In this document: positions 31,578 through 42,012 of the stretch, piece by piece
Layout: each line of letters starts with the position of its first letter
How positions within the stretch are numbered: the stretch's first letter is position 1
Source of the DNA: Lysobacter sp. MMG2
GTDB taxonomy: Bacteria; Pseudomonadota; Gammaproteobacteria; Xanthomonadales; Xanthomonadaceae
Direction of reading: 5' to 3'
NCBI RefSeq assembly: GCF_016735495.2
Contig: NZ_JAERQY020000004.1
Span: forward strand, 340,444-404,443
DNA length: 64,000 nucleotides
Notes under the pieces: model-generated
The model's input: the letters and a program-made list of their open reading frames with translations, nothing else
Told to the model about the DNA's origin: nothing
Database searches by the model: none
Position numbers and translations under genes: made by a program

Positions 31578-34111
31578 GCATGGACCTCTGCGTGCGCTTC
31601 GCCCAGTGGCAGCGACAGCCCCGGCGCGGTGCCGAGCGACTGCGCGATCGCGAGCACATCGCCGAACACGCCGGCCGCGGTCACCTCGGGTCCGGCGCCC
31701 GGACCCTGTACGACCAGCGGATTGTCGGCGTAGCGGCGCGTGCGGAACTGCACGAGGTTGTCGGTCAGCCGTGTGTGGCAGCAGGCGTGCTCGGCGGGCA
31801 GGGCGACCACGCCGACGCGGGCGCGGCCATCACGGTCGAGCTGGGCGAGGTGGCGCAGCGATCGGCCTTCCGCCGCGGCCTCCCGGTAGCGGGCCAGCAT
31901 CGGGGCGTCCATTTCCTCCAGGCGCGCGAGGAACGCCCCGCGGTCCACTTCGCGCAGTGCCTGCGGCACCAGGTTCTCCACTTCGACATCCTCCAGCGAC
32001 AGCGCGCGACCGGCCTCGCGCGCCAGGATCACCAGTTTGCGTGCGACGTCGAGGCCGGAAAGGTCGTCGCGCGGATCCGGCTCGGTATAGCCCAGCGCCT
32101 GCGCCTCGCGTACGAGCTGCGAGAACGGCACCGTGCCGTCGAACCGGTTGAACAGCCACGCCAGTGTGCCCGAGAGCATGCCGTCGATGGCGTACAACTC
32201 GTCGCCGGTGTCGAGCAGATTGCGCAGGGTGAGCATCACCGGCAGCCCCGCGCCGACGGTGGCTTCGTAACGGAAACGTCCACCGCCACGGCGGCCGGCG
32301 TCCTGGATCGCGGCGTAGTTCGCCCACGGACCGCTGCCGGCCAGTTTGTTGGGCGTGACGACGTGGATGCCGCGCGCCAGCCAGCGCGGATAGTGTTCGG
32401 CCACGCGCGGGCTCGCGCTGCAGTCGACGATGAGCGCATGCGGGAGGTGTTCGCCACGGACGTGGTCGGCGAATTCATCCAGATCCAGCGCTCGTGCGGC
32501 CCCGCCCTGCAGGCGGGCGGCGGCGTCGGCCGGCTCCACGCCGCGTTCGTCGAGCACCATCGCGCGGCTGTTCGCGATGGCGCGCAGGCGCAGGTCCAGG
32601 CCGGAACGCTCGCGCAGCCGCGGCAACGCGGCGGACATCTGCACCAGCAGCGCGCTGCCGACCTGACCGGGGCCGATCACGCCGACCGACAGCGTCTGCG
32701 GCGAGAGCCAGAACGCGGCGTGCGCGGCACGCAAGGCGCGCGTCGCGTCGTTCGCGCCGATGGCGACGGAGATGTTGCGTTCGCCGGCGCCCTGCGCGAT
32801 GGCGCGTGCATTCACGCGTGCCTGCGCCAGTCCGCTCAGCAGGCGCGCCGCGACGCCGGGCGTACCGACCATGCCGTCGCCGACCGCCGCCAGCACGGCG
32901 ATGTCGCGCGTGAGCGTCACGCCTTGCGCCTGGCCGTCGGCGATGGCGTCGGCGAAGGCGGCAGCAGCGGCATCGCGCGCGCGCTCGGCCTGATCGGCGC
33001 GCAGCACGCAGCAGATCGAATGCTCGGACGAACCCTGCGAAATCATCGTCACCGATACACCCGCGCCGCGCAGCGCACCGAAGAGGCGCTCGGCCGCGCC
33101 CGGCACGCCGACCATGCCGTTGCCGACGAGTTCTACGATGGCCAGGTCACGCACCAGGCTCAGGCCTTTGACCGGCGCGGCGTCGTGGCCGCTGTGCGTG
33201 GAGATCAGCGTGCCCGGCGCTTCGGGGCGGTGCGTGTTGCGGATCCACAGCGGAATGCCGCGTTCCTGCACCGGCGCCATGGTCTGCGGATGCAGCACCT
33301 TCGCGCCGAAGTACGCCAGCTCGCAGGCCTCGGCGTAGGACATCGAAGGCAGGCACACCGCTTCGGGCACCAGGCGCGGGTCGGCGGACAACACGCCGTC
33401 GACGTCGGTCCAGATGGTGAGCCCGACGGCATCGAACAGGTTGGCGAAGATCGCGGCCGAGTAATCGCTGCCGTTGCGGCCGAGCGTGGTGGCATGGCCG
33501 TCGGCATCGCGCGCGACGAAACCGGTGACCACGACGTTGCCGTCGGCGTGGCTCGCACGCCACGCGGCCAGGCGCTCGCGCGAGGCGGCCCAGTCCACCG
33601 CCATGCCCATCTCGCCTTCGTGCACGACGAGCACGTCGCGCGCATCGAGCCGGTGCCAGCCCGCTGCATCTGCGCCGAGGGCGGCCTGCATCAGACGCGA
33701 GGACACGACTTCGCCCAGACCGGGCAAACCGCGAGCATGCACGTCGGCCGATGCATCGCCGCAGGCCAGCGCGAGGAGTTGTTCGTGCAGAACGTCGAAG
33801 TCCTGCAGCAGTGTGGCCTTGAGGACGTGATGACCATTGGGGTCCAGGGCCGCTGCGGCGACGAGATGCCGCTCGCGCAGCGCGTCCCATTCGGCGGCCC
33901 AGTCATCGCCCCGGCGTGCGGATGCCAGCAGGGCGAGGAGGGCGTCGGTGACGCCCTGCATCGCTGATACGACGACGATGCGGGTGCGCGCCGGATCCTG
34001 CAGCAAGGCGGCAGCGGCGCGATAAAGCGACGCATCGGCGAGGCTGCTGCCGCCGAACTTGTGGACGTGGCACTGCGGAGAAGGTGGAAGTGATGCGTCT
34101 GCGGGGGGCAT
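31574..34111 (-). CDS. thrA: Bifunctional aspartokinase/homoserine dehydrogenase I
   Basis: An 845-residue fusion. The N-terminal aspartokinase domain has [15 protein letters not shown] and the central [14 protein letters not shown] region. Two ACT-type regulatory segments follow (about residues 310-460, including [19 protein letters not shown]), where threonine inhibition acts in this family. The C-terminal homoserine dehydrogenase starts at [18 protein letters not shown] and carries the [12 protein letters not shown] and [15 protein letters not shown] blocks. It catalyses the first and third steps from aspartate. It is the first structural gene, with an 84-bp gap from the threonine-rich leader peptide. 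Confidence 0.97.
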   Translation of the reverse strand: MPPADASLPPSPQCHVHKFGGSSLADASLYRAAAALLQDPARTRIVVVSAMQGVTDALLALLASARRGDDWAAEWDALRERHLVAAAALDPNGHHVLKATLLQDFDVLHEQLLALACGDASADVHARGLPGLGEVVSSRLMQAALGADAAGWHRLDARDVLVVHEGEMGMAVDWAASRERLAAWRASHADGNVVVTGFVARDADGHATTLGRNGSDYSAAIFANLFDAVGLTIWTDVDGVLSADPRLVPEAVCLPSMSYAEACELAYFGAKVLHPQTMAPVQERGIPLWIRNTHRPEAPGTLISTHSGHDAAPVKGLSLVRDLAIVELVGNGMVGVPGAAERLFGALRGAGVSVTMISQGSSEHSICCVLRADQAERARDAAAAAFADAIADGQAQGVTLTRDIAVLAAVGDGMVGTPGVAARLLSGLAQARVNARAIAQGAGERNISVAIGANDATRALRAAHAAFWLSPQTLSVGVIGPGQVGSALLVQMSAALPRLRERSGLDLRLRAIANSRAMVLDERGVEPADAAARLQGGAARALDLDEFADHVRGEHLPHALIVDCSASPRVAEHYPRWLARGIHVVTPNKLAGSGPWANYAAIQDAGRRGGGRFRYEATVGAGLPVMLTLRNLLDTGDELYAIDGMLSGTLAWLFNRFDGTVPFSQLVREAQALGYTEPDPRDDLSGLDVARKLVILAREAGRALSLEDVEVENLVPQALREVDRGAFLARLEEMDAPMLARYREAAAEGRSLRHLAQLDRDGRARVGVVALPAEHACCHTRLTDNLVQFRTRRYADNPLVVQGPGAGPEVTAAGVFGDVLAIAQSLGTAPGLSLPLGEAHAEVHA

Positions 34112-34152
34112 GGTCGGGCTCCGTGTTTGAGCCCCGCGACCGCCCGGGTGCC

Positions 34153-34190
34153 AGACCTGCGCACCCGGTTCGGGTGCGGAGGCGAGGTCT
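34153..34190 (-). promoter_or_regulatory. Attenuator-like hairpin of the thr operon
   Basis: Between the thr leader peptide and thrA. On the minus strand, an outer AGACCT/AGGTCT pair encloses an inner CGCACCC/GGGTGCG stem around a GAACC loop. No U-run follows, unlike the ilv attenuator. It may be a weak terminator, a pause site or part of an alternative fold. Confidence 0.55.
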
Positions 34191-34195
34191 TCAGA

Positions 34196-34330
34196 TCAAC
34201 TGGACACGCCCGTCCGCACCCGCAAGCGAGTGGTACCGGTACCGGTGGTAATCGCAAATACGCCCGCAACGGACGCCACGCCGGTCGGCGCGGTCAGGTC
34301 GGTCTGCGGAAGCGTGCTGCGATGCGTCAT
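34196..34330 (-). CDS. thrL: Leader peptide of the thr operon attenuator
   Basis: A 44-residue peptide that starts MTHRSTLPQTD and contains the control run FAITTGTGTTRLRV, with Ile and Thr codons clustered as in E. coli thrL. It stops just before the hairpin at 34153-34190. Threonine and isoleucine shortage should stall ribosomes there and raise thrABC expression. The N terminus and the preceding TTGACA promoter resemble those of the ilv leader at 29055-29240. Confidence 0.87.
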   Translation of the reverse strand: MTHRSTLPQTDLTAPTGVASVAGVFAITTGTGTTRLRVRTGVSS

Positions 34331-34339
34331 GGGGTCGAG

Positions 34340-34367
34340 AAGATCACGCGGTTTCGGGGCTTGTCAA
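34340..34367 (-). promoter_or_regulatory. Promoter of the thr operon
   Basis: On the minus strand, TTGACA (34362-34367) with a 16-17-bp spacer and a weak -10 near GATCTT (34340-34345), about 10 bp before the thr leader ATG. The -35 context (GTTGACA followed by GCCC one base later) matches the ilv promoter. Confidence 0.55.
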
Positions 34368-34447
34368 CTGTTGCATCTGTAACCGGACAACGCCGTCCGC
34401 GCTGCGATTCGGTCGCTCTTGTGCCGGAGCGTCCGGGTCGCAGGTGA

Positions 34448-34485
34448 CCGGCAGCCCATGCCTCCACTAGCATGCGGGCTGCCGG
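34448..34485. repeat. Long inverted repeat upstream of the CPBP gene
   Basis: A 10-bp perfect stem (CCGGCAGCCC and complement) extended by an inner ATGC/GCAT pair across a 2-nt bulge, loop CTCCACTA. There is no T-run, so it is not a standard terminator. It lies in the 235-bp region between the divergent thr leader and the CPBP gene. Confidence 0.6.
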
Positions 34486-34565
34486 GGAGCCGCGCGCAGG
34501 CGCGTACCAACCAACAATCGGACACCCAGCCGACGCATGCGCGGCAGGGCTCAGTGCGGGGATTC

Positions 34566-35222
34566 GTGAACACGTCGACGGCCAGGACCACTCTGTCGCT
34601 CCGCGAAGCTTTCGCGGTCGCGGCGATCTGCTTCGGCCTATCCGTCCTGGCGTCGGTGGAGGCCGTCGTGGTGGGGTTTCCCGATCAGGTCTTCTCGGAC
34701 GCCTCGAACGTCTGGGCCGCCTTCATCGAAATCATGTTGGGTATGGCCGCGGTGTTCTACCTTCGCGTGCGCGATTTCGACGTGCATTCACTGATGCCGC
34801 GCCCCGACCTGAGCGGAACCGTGGTCGGCATCGTGCTGTTCTTCGCAACGTGGATGGCGTGCGCGGCGGTCCTCGCGATCCTCGGATTGGAGCGTGCGGT
34901 CGTCGGATTCTCCTTTACCGAGGCCTCTCTCGGCTCGACCGTTCTCATCTCGATCGTCAATGGAACGTTCGAGGAAGTCTTCCTGCTGGGCGTGCTGACC
35001 CGCAGCTTGAGGGAGCACGGTGCCTCCATCGCCATCGGTCTTTCGCTGCTGGTGCGTCTGTTGACCCACCTTTACCAGGGCCCGGCGGGCGCCGTATCGA
35101 TCCTCGTATTCGGCCTGTTGCTGTCGGTGTTCTATGTGCGCACGGGGCGGCTGTGGCCGGTGGTGTTCGCGCACATCCTTGCGGATGTCGTCCCGATGAC
35201 CCAGGGCGGGGCGGGCGGCTGA
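34566..35222 (+). CDS. CPBP family intramembrane protein (putative glutamic-type protease)
   Basis: A 218-residue protein with about six to seven hydrophobic segments and the CPBP (CAAX protease/bacteriocin-processing) signatures: the double glutamate in GTFEEVFLLGVL, a histidine in LVRLLTHLYQGP and the HxxxD in FAHILADVV. The usual first motif is EExxxR, but the arginine position here is leucine. The family includes Rce1-like proteases and immunity-type proteins of unknown substrate. I start at the GTG with GGGGA upstream, just before the conserved part; the longer upstream frame is non-hydrophobic and crosses the inverted repeat. It is divergent from the thr leader. Confidence 0.8.
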   Translation: MNTSTARTTLSLREAFAVAAICFGLSVLASVEAVVVGFPDQVFSDASNVWAAFIEIMLGMAAVFYLRVRDFDVHSLMPRPDLSGTVVGIVLFFATWMACAAVLAILGLERAVVGFSFTEASLGSTVLISIVNGTFEEVFLLGVLTRSLREHGASIAIGLSLLVRLLTHLYQGPAGAVSILVFGLLLSVFYVRTGRLWPVVFAHILADVVPMTQGGAGG

Positions 35223-35259
35223 GTTGTCCCGCCCGCGGCCGCGTGGTGAAATGCACGCC

Positions 35260-37280
<2,021 letters not shown>

Positions 37281-37287
37281 CTTCGCA

Positions 37288-37314
37288 GGGCGTCGTTGTC
37301 GCACAACGACGCCC
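37288..37314 (+). terminator. Hairpin after thiC, probable terminator
   Basis: A perfect 12-bp inverted repeat (GGGCGTCGTTGT and complement) with a CGC loop, 8 bp after thiC. The tail is CTTCGCC, poor in T, so termination may be weak or Rho-assisted. Confidence 0.6.
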
Positions 37315-37368
37315 CTTCGCCCCGCGTTCGGCTACGCTTGGCCGCATCCGGAAGGGACGCGAGGCGAC

Positions 37369-38055
37369 ATGGCAGACAACCGCATCGGCAAGCTGCGCTG
37401 GCGCGCGCAAGCGCGGCGCCATCCTTCCGCATTCCTGCTGGGGGCGCAGCTGCTGAGTCTGGTGCTGTACCCGCTGTTCGACGAGATGCGCGGCGGGCGC
37501 GTGCTGTTCGGTGCACTGGGCGTGGCGGTGCTGATGCTGGCGGTGTGGGTGGTCAACCGCAGCCCGGCGAAAGTGTGGGTGGCGTGGCTGCTGGCGGCGC
37601 CTGCGCTGCTGCTGTCGGTCGCGGCCGTCGTGCTGGGCAACGACACGCTGCTGGTGGTGTCCTCCGCGCTGGAGGCGCTGCTGTACCTGTACGCCGCGGC
37701 GAGCCTGATCGCCTACATGCTCGGCGATCATCGCGTCACCACCGACGAACTGTTCGCTGCGGGCGCGACGTTCACGCTGCTCGCCTGGGGCTTCGCCTAT
37801 GCGTATTTCGTATGCCAGGCCTGGTATCCGGGCAGCTTCACCGGCGCGGTGAACCCCGAGGCGCCGCGCACCTGGCTGGAACTGCTGTTCCTGAGCTTCA
37901 CCACGCTCTCGGCGACGGGCCTGGGCGACATCCTGCCGCTGTCCTCGCCGGCACGCGTGCTGGTGATGCTGGAGCAGTTCGCCGGCGTGGCCTACATCGC
38001 CGTGGTGGTTTCGCGCCTGGTGGGCCTGACGATCCTGCGCTACGGCGCCCGCTGA
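37369..38055 (+). CDS. Potassium channel-like membrane protein with GLGD filter
   Basis: A 228-residue membrane protein with about six hydrophobic segments. The C-terminal part holds a pore-like loop, LLFLSFTTLSATGLGDILP (about residues 173-190), followed by a last transmembrane helix (VLVMLEQFAGVAYIAVVVSRLVG). This matches the two-helix ion-channel pore fold. The canonical selectivity filter TVGYGD reads TGLGD here (residues 183-187), so potassium selectivity is uncertain. No cytosolic regulatory domain is visible. The ATG follows thiC by 88 bp, beyond the hairpin. Confidence 0.8.
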   Translation: MADNRIGKLRWRAQARRHPSAFLLGAQLLSLVLYPLFDEMRGGRVLFGALGVAVLMLAVWVVNRSPAKVWVAWLLAAPALLLSVAAVVLGNDTLLVVSSALEALLYLYAAASLIAYMLGDHRVTTDELFAAGATFTLLAWGFAYAYFVCQAWYPGSFTGAVNPEAPRTWLELLFLSFTTLSATGLGDILPLSSPARVLVMLEQFAGVAYIAVVVSRLVGLTILRYGAR

Positions 38056-38111
38056 CGCTGCGGGCCGGGATCTCCAGACAAAAAAATTCGCGCCGGAGCG
38101 CGAATGCTGGA

Positions 38112-38125
38112 ACAGAACGTTCTGT
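38112..38125. promoter_or_regulatory. Perfect 14-bp palindrome upstream of the CadC-like regulator
   Basis: ACAGAACGTTCTGT reads the same on both strands. It lies 57 bp after the channel gene and about 190 bp before the CadC-like regulator, in a 262-bp intergenic region. Just before it is a GC-rich hairpin (TTCGCGCCGGAGCGCGAA) that may end the channel transcript. Likely a dimeric regulator site; which regulator is unknown. Confidence 0.45.
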
Positions 38126-38317
38126 AGTACGTCGGCGAGAGAGGGCCTGAAGCCCACCCCCATGTAAACGGGAGTAAGCCTGCGGACGTTAGAATGTCCA
38201 GGCAAGTTTTGCTTTCCCCGTGACGTCTGGGCGTTTTGCCGGATTTGCCGAGTAGTCATGCCAAACCCTTTCGGCACATGACGGCTGTTCAGCTTGCCGC
38301 TCAACATCTCCGGATTC

Positions 38318-40669
38318 ATGCCCAGACCTTCCGAACCCTCCACCTCGCCCCTGCCGTCCGAACGACTGCGCGTGGGCGAATGCGTGGTCGACGTGCCCCT
38401 GCGCGAGATCCGCGCGCCGGGCAAGCGTCGGCCGTTGCGCATCACCCCCAAGTCCATGGGCGTGCTGCTGGTGCTGGTCGAGCAGGCCGGGCGGGTGGTC
38501 AGCCGCGACACGCTGATGACCGAAGTCTGGCCGGACACGCTGCCGACCAACGACGTGGTCACGCAGGCGATCACGCAGCTGCGCAAGGCCTTCGACGACG
38601 AGCGTGGCAATCCGCGCTACATCGAGACGATCGCCAAGAACGGCTATCGCCTGCTGGCGCCGATCGAATGGGTTCACACCGCCACGCCTTCGGGCAGTGC
38701 AGACACGGTCACCGGCGACGAGCGCTGGGCCGACCCCACGCGCACGACCGCCAAGTACCCGGCGATTGCCGGCGCCGATCCGAGCGAACCGCTGGCGCCG
38801 GTGCCGTTTCCGGCCGCGTCGATGCCGCGCGGGACCTGGGCGTCGATCGCCTCGGTGGTGTTTGCCGTGGCCCTGCTGGTCGCGGGCCTGGTCGCTTGGG
38901 CCCTGCTGCGCGCGCCCGTGGATTCCGGCGAGGCGAATACGCCGGTGGCGGTGTCGGGCATGCAGGGGCTGCGAAGTGAGCGCCCCTATCGCCTGATCAC
39001 CTCCGCCGTCGGGTTCGAGCTGTCGCCGACCTTGTCGCCGGACGCCGGCCTGGTGGCGTACGTCGCGATCCCCGAGGGGCAGCGCGGCACCGCGATCATG
39101 ATCCAGACGACCGAGCAGACGCAGCCGCGCCAGCTCACGCGCCCCCCGGAAGGCGCCGACGACAGCGCGCCGACGTGGTCGCCCGACGGGCGCTGGATCG
39201 CCTTCATGCGCACCACGGTGGACAGTTGCAGCATCCGTCTGGTCACGCCGAACGCGCGCTCGGAGCACGAGGTCGGCGATTGCGACCGCCGCAACCCGCC
39301 CAGCTTCGACTGGACGCCCGACAGCAACGGTCTGATCTTCGGCGGCATGACCGGCGAGCACGGCAGCCTGGGGCTGCGAGTGCTCGACCTCGACAGCGGA
39401 CAGTGGCGGCCGATCGAGTACCCGCACGACCCCGAAGAGCTGGACACCTCGCCGCGCTACTCGCCGGACGGCCGCTGGATCGTGTTCGTGCGCAACCCGC
39501 CGCTGGGCGATTTCTGGCGCATCCCCGCGCAGGGCGGGAATGCCGAACGCCTCAGCCGCCTGCGTGCCGACCTGCGTGGCTGGGACTGGTCGCCGAGCGG
39601 GCGCGGCCTGCTCTTCAGTGCGATGGTCGACGGCGAATACCGCGTGTTCCGGCTCGACACCGGCACCGGCGAGGCGCGGCCGGTCGGGCTCGACGAGGCG
39701 CAATCGCCGGTGGCGGCGCGCGCGCGGCGGGCGATCGCCTTCGTCCAGCGCCGTCCGTACTTCGGCCTGTACCGCGTGCGCCTGGACAGCGACGGCTCCG
39801 GCCACGGTCGCGTGCACGTGGTCGAGCCACTTTATCCGTCCTCGTCGCGCGACCTCCTGCCGGCGATCGCGCTGGACGGGCGGCAGCTGGCCTTCGTGTC
39901 GGATCGCTCCGGCAGCAATGGCCTGTGGGTGGGCGACGTGGACCAGCCCGACACGCTGCGCATGATGGGCGGGGTTCGCCCGGGCACCCGCTACGCCCCG
40001 TCCTGGTCGTCCGACGCCCGCCGCCTGCTGGTCACCGGCTCGGACGAAGGCGGCAAGGCGGTGGTCCAGGAAGTCATGGCGGCCAGCGGTCAGGTCGTGA
40101 CCCTGCCGATCCCCGACCCGGACCCGCTCCAGGCCCAGTACACGCCGGACGCGAACCGCCTGCTCGTCCTGGCCGCCAACGACGACGGCCTCCCGCAGCT
40201 GCGCATGTACGACCGTTCCACCACGCCGTGGCGCTCCCTCGGCCGGGTCGATGGCGTCTCGCACTTCCAGGTGGACGGGCCGCGCCGGCGCATTCTGTTC
40301 ACCCGCCTGACCGAGGCCGGGCTGTGGGAAGTCGGGCTGGACCTGTCGGCCGCGTCGATCCGGCGCATCAGCGCCGCCGACCCGACGGCCGACCGTTACC
40401 GCATGTGGTCCGTGGCGCCCGACGGCGAGGTCCGCTACATGGAGCGGCTCCAGGATTGCGCCGCCAGCCTGCGCCGGATCGTCCCCAGCGACACCGCTCC
40501 GCCGCGTTGCCTGGACCAGACCCGACGCTCGGCGATCAATGGTTTCAGCCTCGGTGGGCCGCGCGGTGACGTGGCTTATCTGGCCCTGGTCGAGTGGGAC
40601 GGGGCCGATATCGGTTACATGGAGCTGCCGAAGGAAACGACGGACGTGATGCCCGGATGGATCAAGTAA
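38318..40669 (+). CDS. CadC-like membrane-bound transcriptional regulator with PD40/TolB propeller sensor
   Basis: A 783-residue one-component regulator. Residues 15-117 form an OmpR-type winged helix (ITPKSMGVLLVLVEQAGRVV, then WPDTLPTNDVVTQAITQLRK and IETIAKNGYRLLAP). A single transmembrane segment follows at about 174-198, placing the rest in the periplasm. The C-terminal 550 residues carry several PD40/WD40-like repeats (PTWSPDGRWIAFMR, PRYSPDGRWIVFVR, PSWSSDARRLLVTG), a beta-propeller as in TolB. The periplasmic propeller probably senses a ligand or cell-wall state. I chose ATG 38318; a TTG eight codons earlier is possible. It precedes the AraC gene. Confidence 0.88.
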   Translation: MPRPSEPSTSPLPSERLRVGECVVDVPLREIRAPGKRRPLRITPKSMGVLLVLVEQAGRVVSRDTLMTEVWPDTLPTNDVVTQAITQLRKAFDDERGNPRYIETIAKNGYRLLAPIEWVHTATPSGSADTVTGDERWADPTRTTAKYPAIAGADPSEPLAPVPFPAASMPRGTWASIASVVFAVALLVAGLVAWALLRAPVDSGEANTPVAVSGMQGLRSERPYRLITSAVGFELSPTLSPDAGLVAYVAIPEGQRGTAIMIQTTEQTQPRQLTRPPEGADDSAPTWSPDGRWIAFMRTTVDSCSIRLVTPNARSEHEVGDCDRRNPPSFDWTPDSNGLIFGGMTGEHGSLGLRVLDLDSGQWRPIEYPHDPEELDTSPRYSPDGRWIVFVRNPPLGDFWRIPAQGGNAERLSRLRADLRGWDWSPSGRGLLFSAMVDGEYRVFRLDTGTGEARPVGLDEAQSPVAARARRAIAFVQRRPYFGLYRVRLDSDGSGHGRVHVVEPLYPSSSRDLLPAIALDGRQLAFVSDRSGSNGLWVGDVDQPDTLRMMGGVRPGTRYAPSWSSDARRLLVTGSDEGGKAVVQEVMAASGQVVTLPIPDPDPLQAQYTPDANRLLVLAANDDGLPQLRMYDRSTTPWRSLGRVDGVSHFQVDGPRRRILFTRLTEAGLWEVGLDLSAASIRRISAADPTADRYRMWSVAPDGEVRYMERLQDCAASLRRIVPSDTAPPRCLDQTRRSAINGFSLGGPRGDVAYLALVEWDGADIGYMELPKETTDVMPGWIK

Positions 40670-40813
40670 TTGATGCCGCTGGGAAAAGTCCTTTCGGAAG
40701 TCCTTCGGTTTTGCCGTCGTTGCGATTTCGGATAAGTCTCGACCAACTTTCCTGATGGCGACCCCGCCTCTCAGGCAAATCCATTGACCATTCTCGGCAC
40801 ATGAGGTGGACCA

Positions 40814-41737
40814 ATGGAGCAAGTGCAATGGGCGGACCGCGGGCAGCTGCTGCAGCTCGACACGCCTGACGGCGCGGTTCAGGGCGGTTGCATCGGGGTT
40901 TCCCGGCTGGGCAGCGTCCAGGTTTCGGGCGGCTTCTCGTTCTGGGTGCAGCTGCATGGCAGCTCGTGGGTCGAGGCGAAAGAGGGCAAGTTCCGTCTTC
41001 GCAGCGGCGACTGGCTCGCGTTCGAAAAGGACTCCAAGCCGGTCGTCCAGGCCGACCGCTTCGGCATCGCCATCGGTCTCACCCTGTCCGGCGACGCGCT
41101 GCGGGAAATGACCCGCTTCGCCGACCGCGGCCTCTACGCCGGCCGTGGCCAGATGACCCGTCACGACGCCCGCATCGCCCTGCGCCTGTGGCGCGAAGCG
41201 GCGGCCCGTCTGGCGGAGAACCCCGGCGCCGGCTTCGACGCCTCGCTCCTGCGCCCGATCCTGCTGCACCTGGCCGGCGTCCAGCGCGAACTGGCCGCAC
41301 GCATCCCGCGTTGCCCGGGCCGCTCGCGCAGCCGCAAGCGTCAGGTCTTCGGCCGCCTGCAGCGTGCCCGCCTGTACCTGGAAGGCAATTGCGACCGCGT
41401 GGTGCGCATCAGCGAACTGGCCGAGCTGACCAGCTTCTCCAGCTGGTACTTCTCCAAGACCTTCCACAGCCTCTACGAGGAAAGCCCGCAGGCGGCCTCC
41501 GCGCGCATGCGCCTGGAGCACGCGGCGGACCTGCTGACCAGCACCTCGATGATGATCGGCGAAGTCGCCGCGGCCAGCGGCTTCGACAACTGCTGCAGCT
41601 TCGCCCGTGCCTTCCGCGCGCGCTTCGGCGAGTCCGCCACGCGCTACCGCGCCGCGTCCGCTCGTGGCGATGCGAGCCGCGCGTTGGCGGTCTCGCGCAA
41701 GTCGCTGGAACGCAAGTCGCTCGCGACTGGCAACTGA
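40814..41737 (+). CDS. AraC/XylS family transcriptional regulator
   Basis: A 307-residue regulator. The C-terminal 100 residues hold the two helix-turn-helix units: RISELAELTSFSSWYFSKTF, then MIGEVAAASGFDNCCSFARAFR. The N-terminal 170 residues have no family I recognise and probably form the effector or dimerisation domain. It follows the membrane regulator by 144 bp and precedes the TonB-dependent receptor gene, which it may control; this is inference from order. The C-terminal tail is basic (SRKSLERKSLATGN). A terminator follows. Confidence 0.88.
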   Translation: MEQVQWADRGQLLQLDTPDGAVQGGCIGVSRLGSVQVSGGFSFWVQLHGSSWVEAKEGKFRLRSGDWLAFEKDSKPVVQADRFGIAIGLTLSGDALREMTRFADRGLYAGRGQMTRHDARIALRLWREAAARLAENPGAGFDASLLRPILLHLAGVQRELAARIPRCPGRSRSRKRQVFGRLQRARLYLEGNCDRVVRISELAELTSFSSWYFSKTFHSLYEESPQAASARMRLEHAADLLTSTSMMIGEVAAASGFDNCCSFARAFRARFGESATRYRAASARGDASRALAVSRKSLERKSLATGN

Positions 41738-41761
41738 TCGCGCACGCACGCGTTACCACAA

Positions 41762-41787
41762 ACGGCCGGCGATTCGCCGGCCGTTTT
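41762..41787 (+). terminator. Terminator after the AraC-type gene
   Basis: A 10-bp GC stem (ACGGCCGGCG/CGCCGGCCGT) with an ATT loop, followed by TTTTCGTT. The rest of the 275-bp gap to the receptor gene is A/T-richer and holds the receptor's leader and a GGAGAGAG ribosome-binding site; no clear promoter consensus was found. Confidence 0.87.
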
Positions 41788-42012
41788 CGTTGTGCGTTCT
41801 CTTTGCGCGCAGGTTCTGCGAGCGCGGTCTCAGCTTGATGTCCTGCGTCGGTCGCGCGTAAGAGACACCGTCGGTTCGGAACGTTAAGGCCGTGTCCTCG
41901 CTGGCAGACTCAGCAAAGTCTCTCAACGGCACACGCAAAGCGATGGAGCTCCCCAGAACTTAAGTTTGATGAGCGTTTAACACGCCCATAACAGATATCT
42001 GGAGAGAGATAG

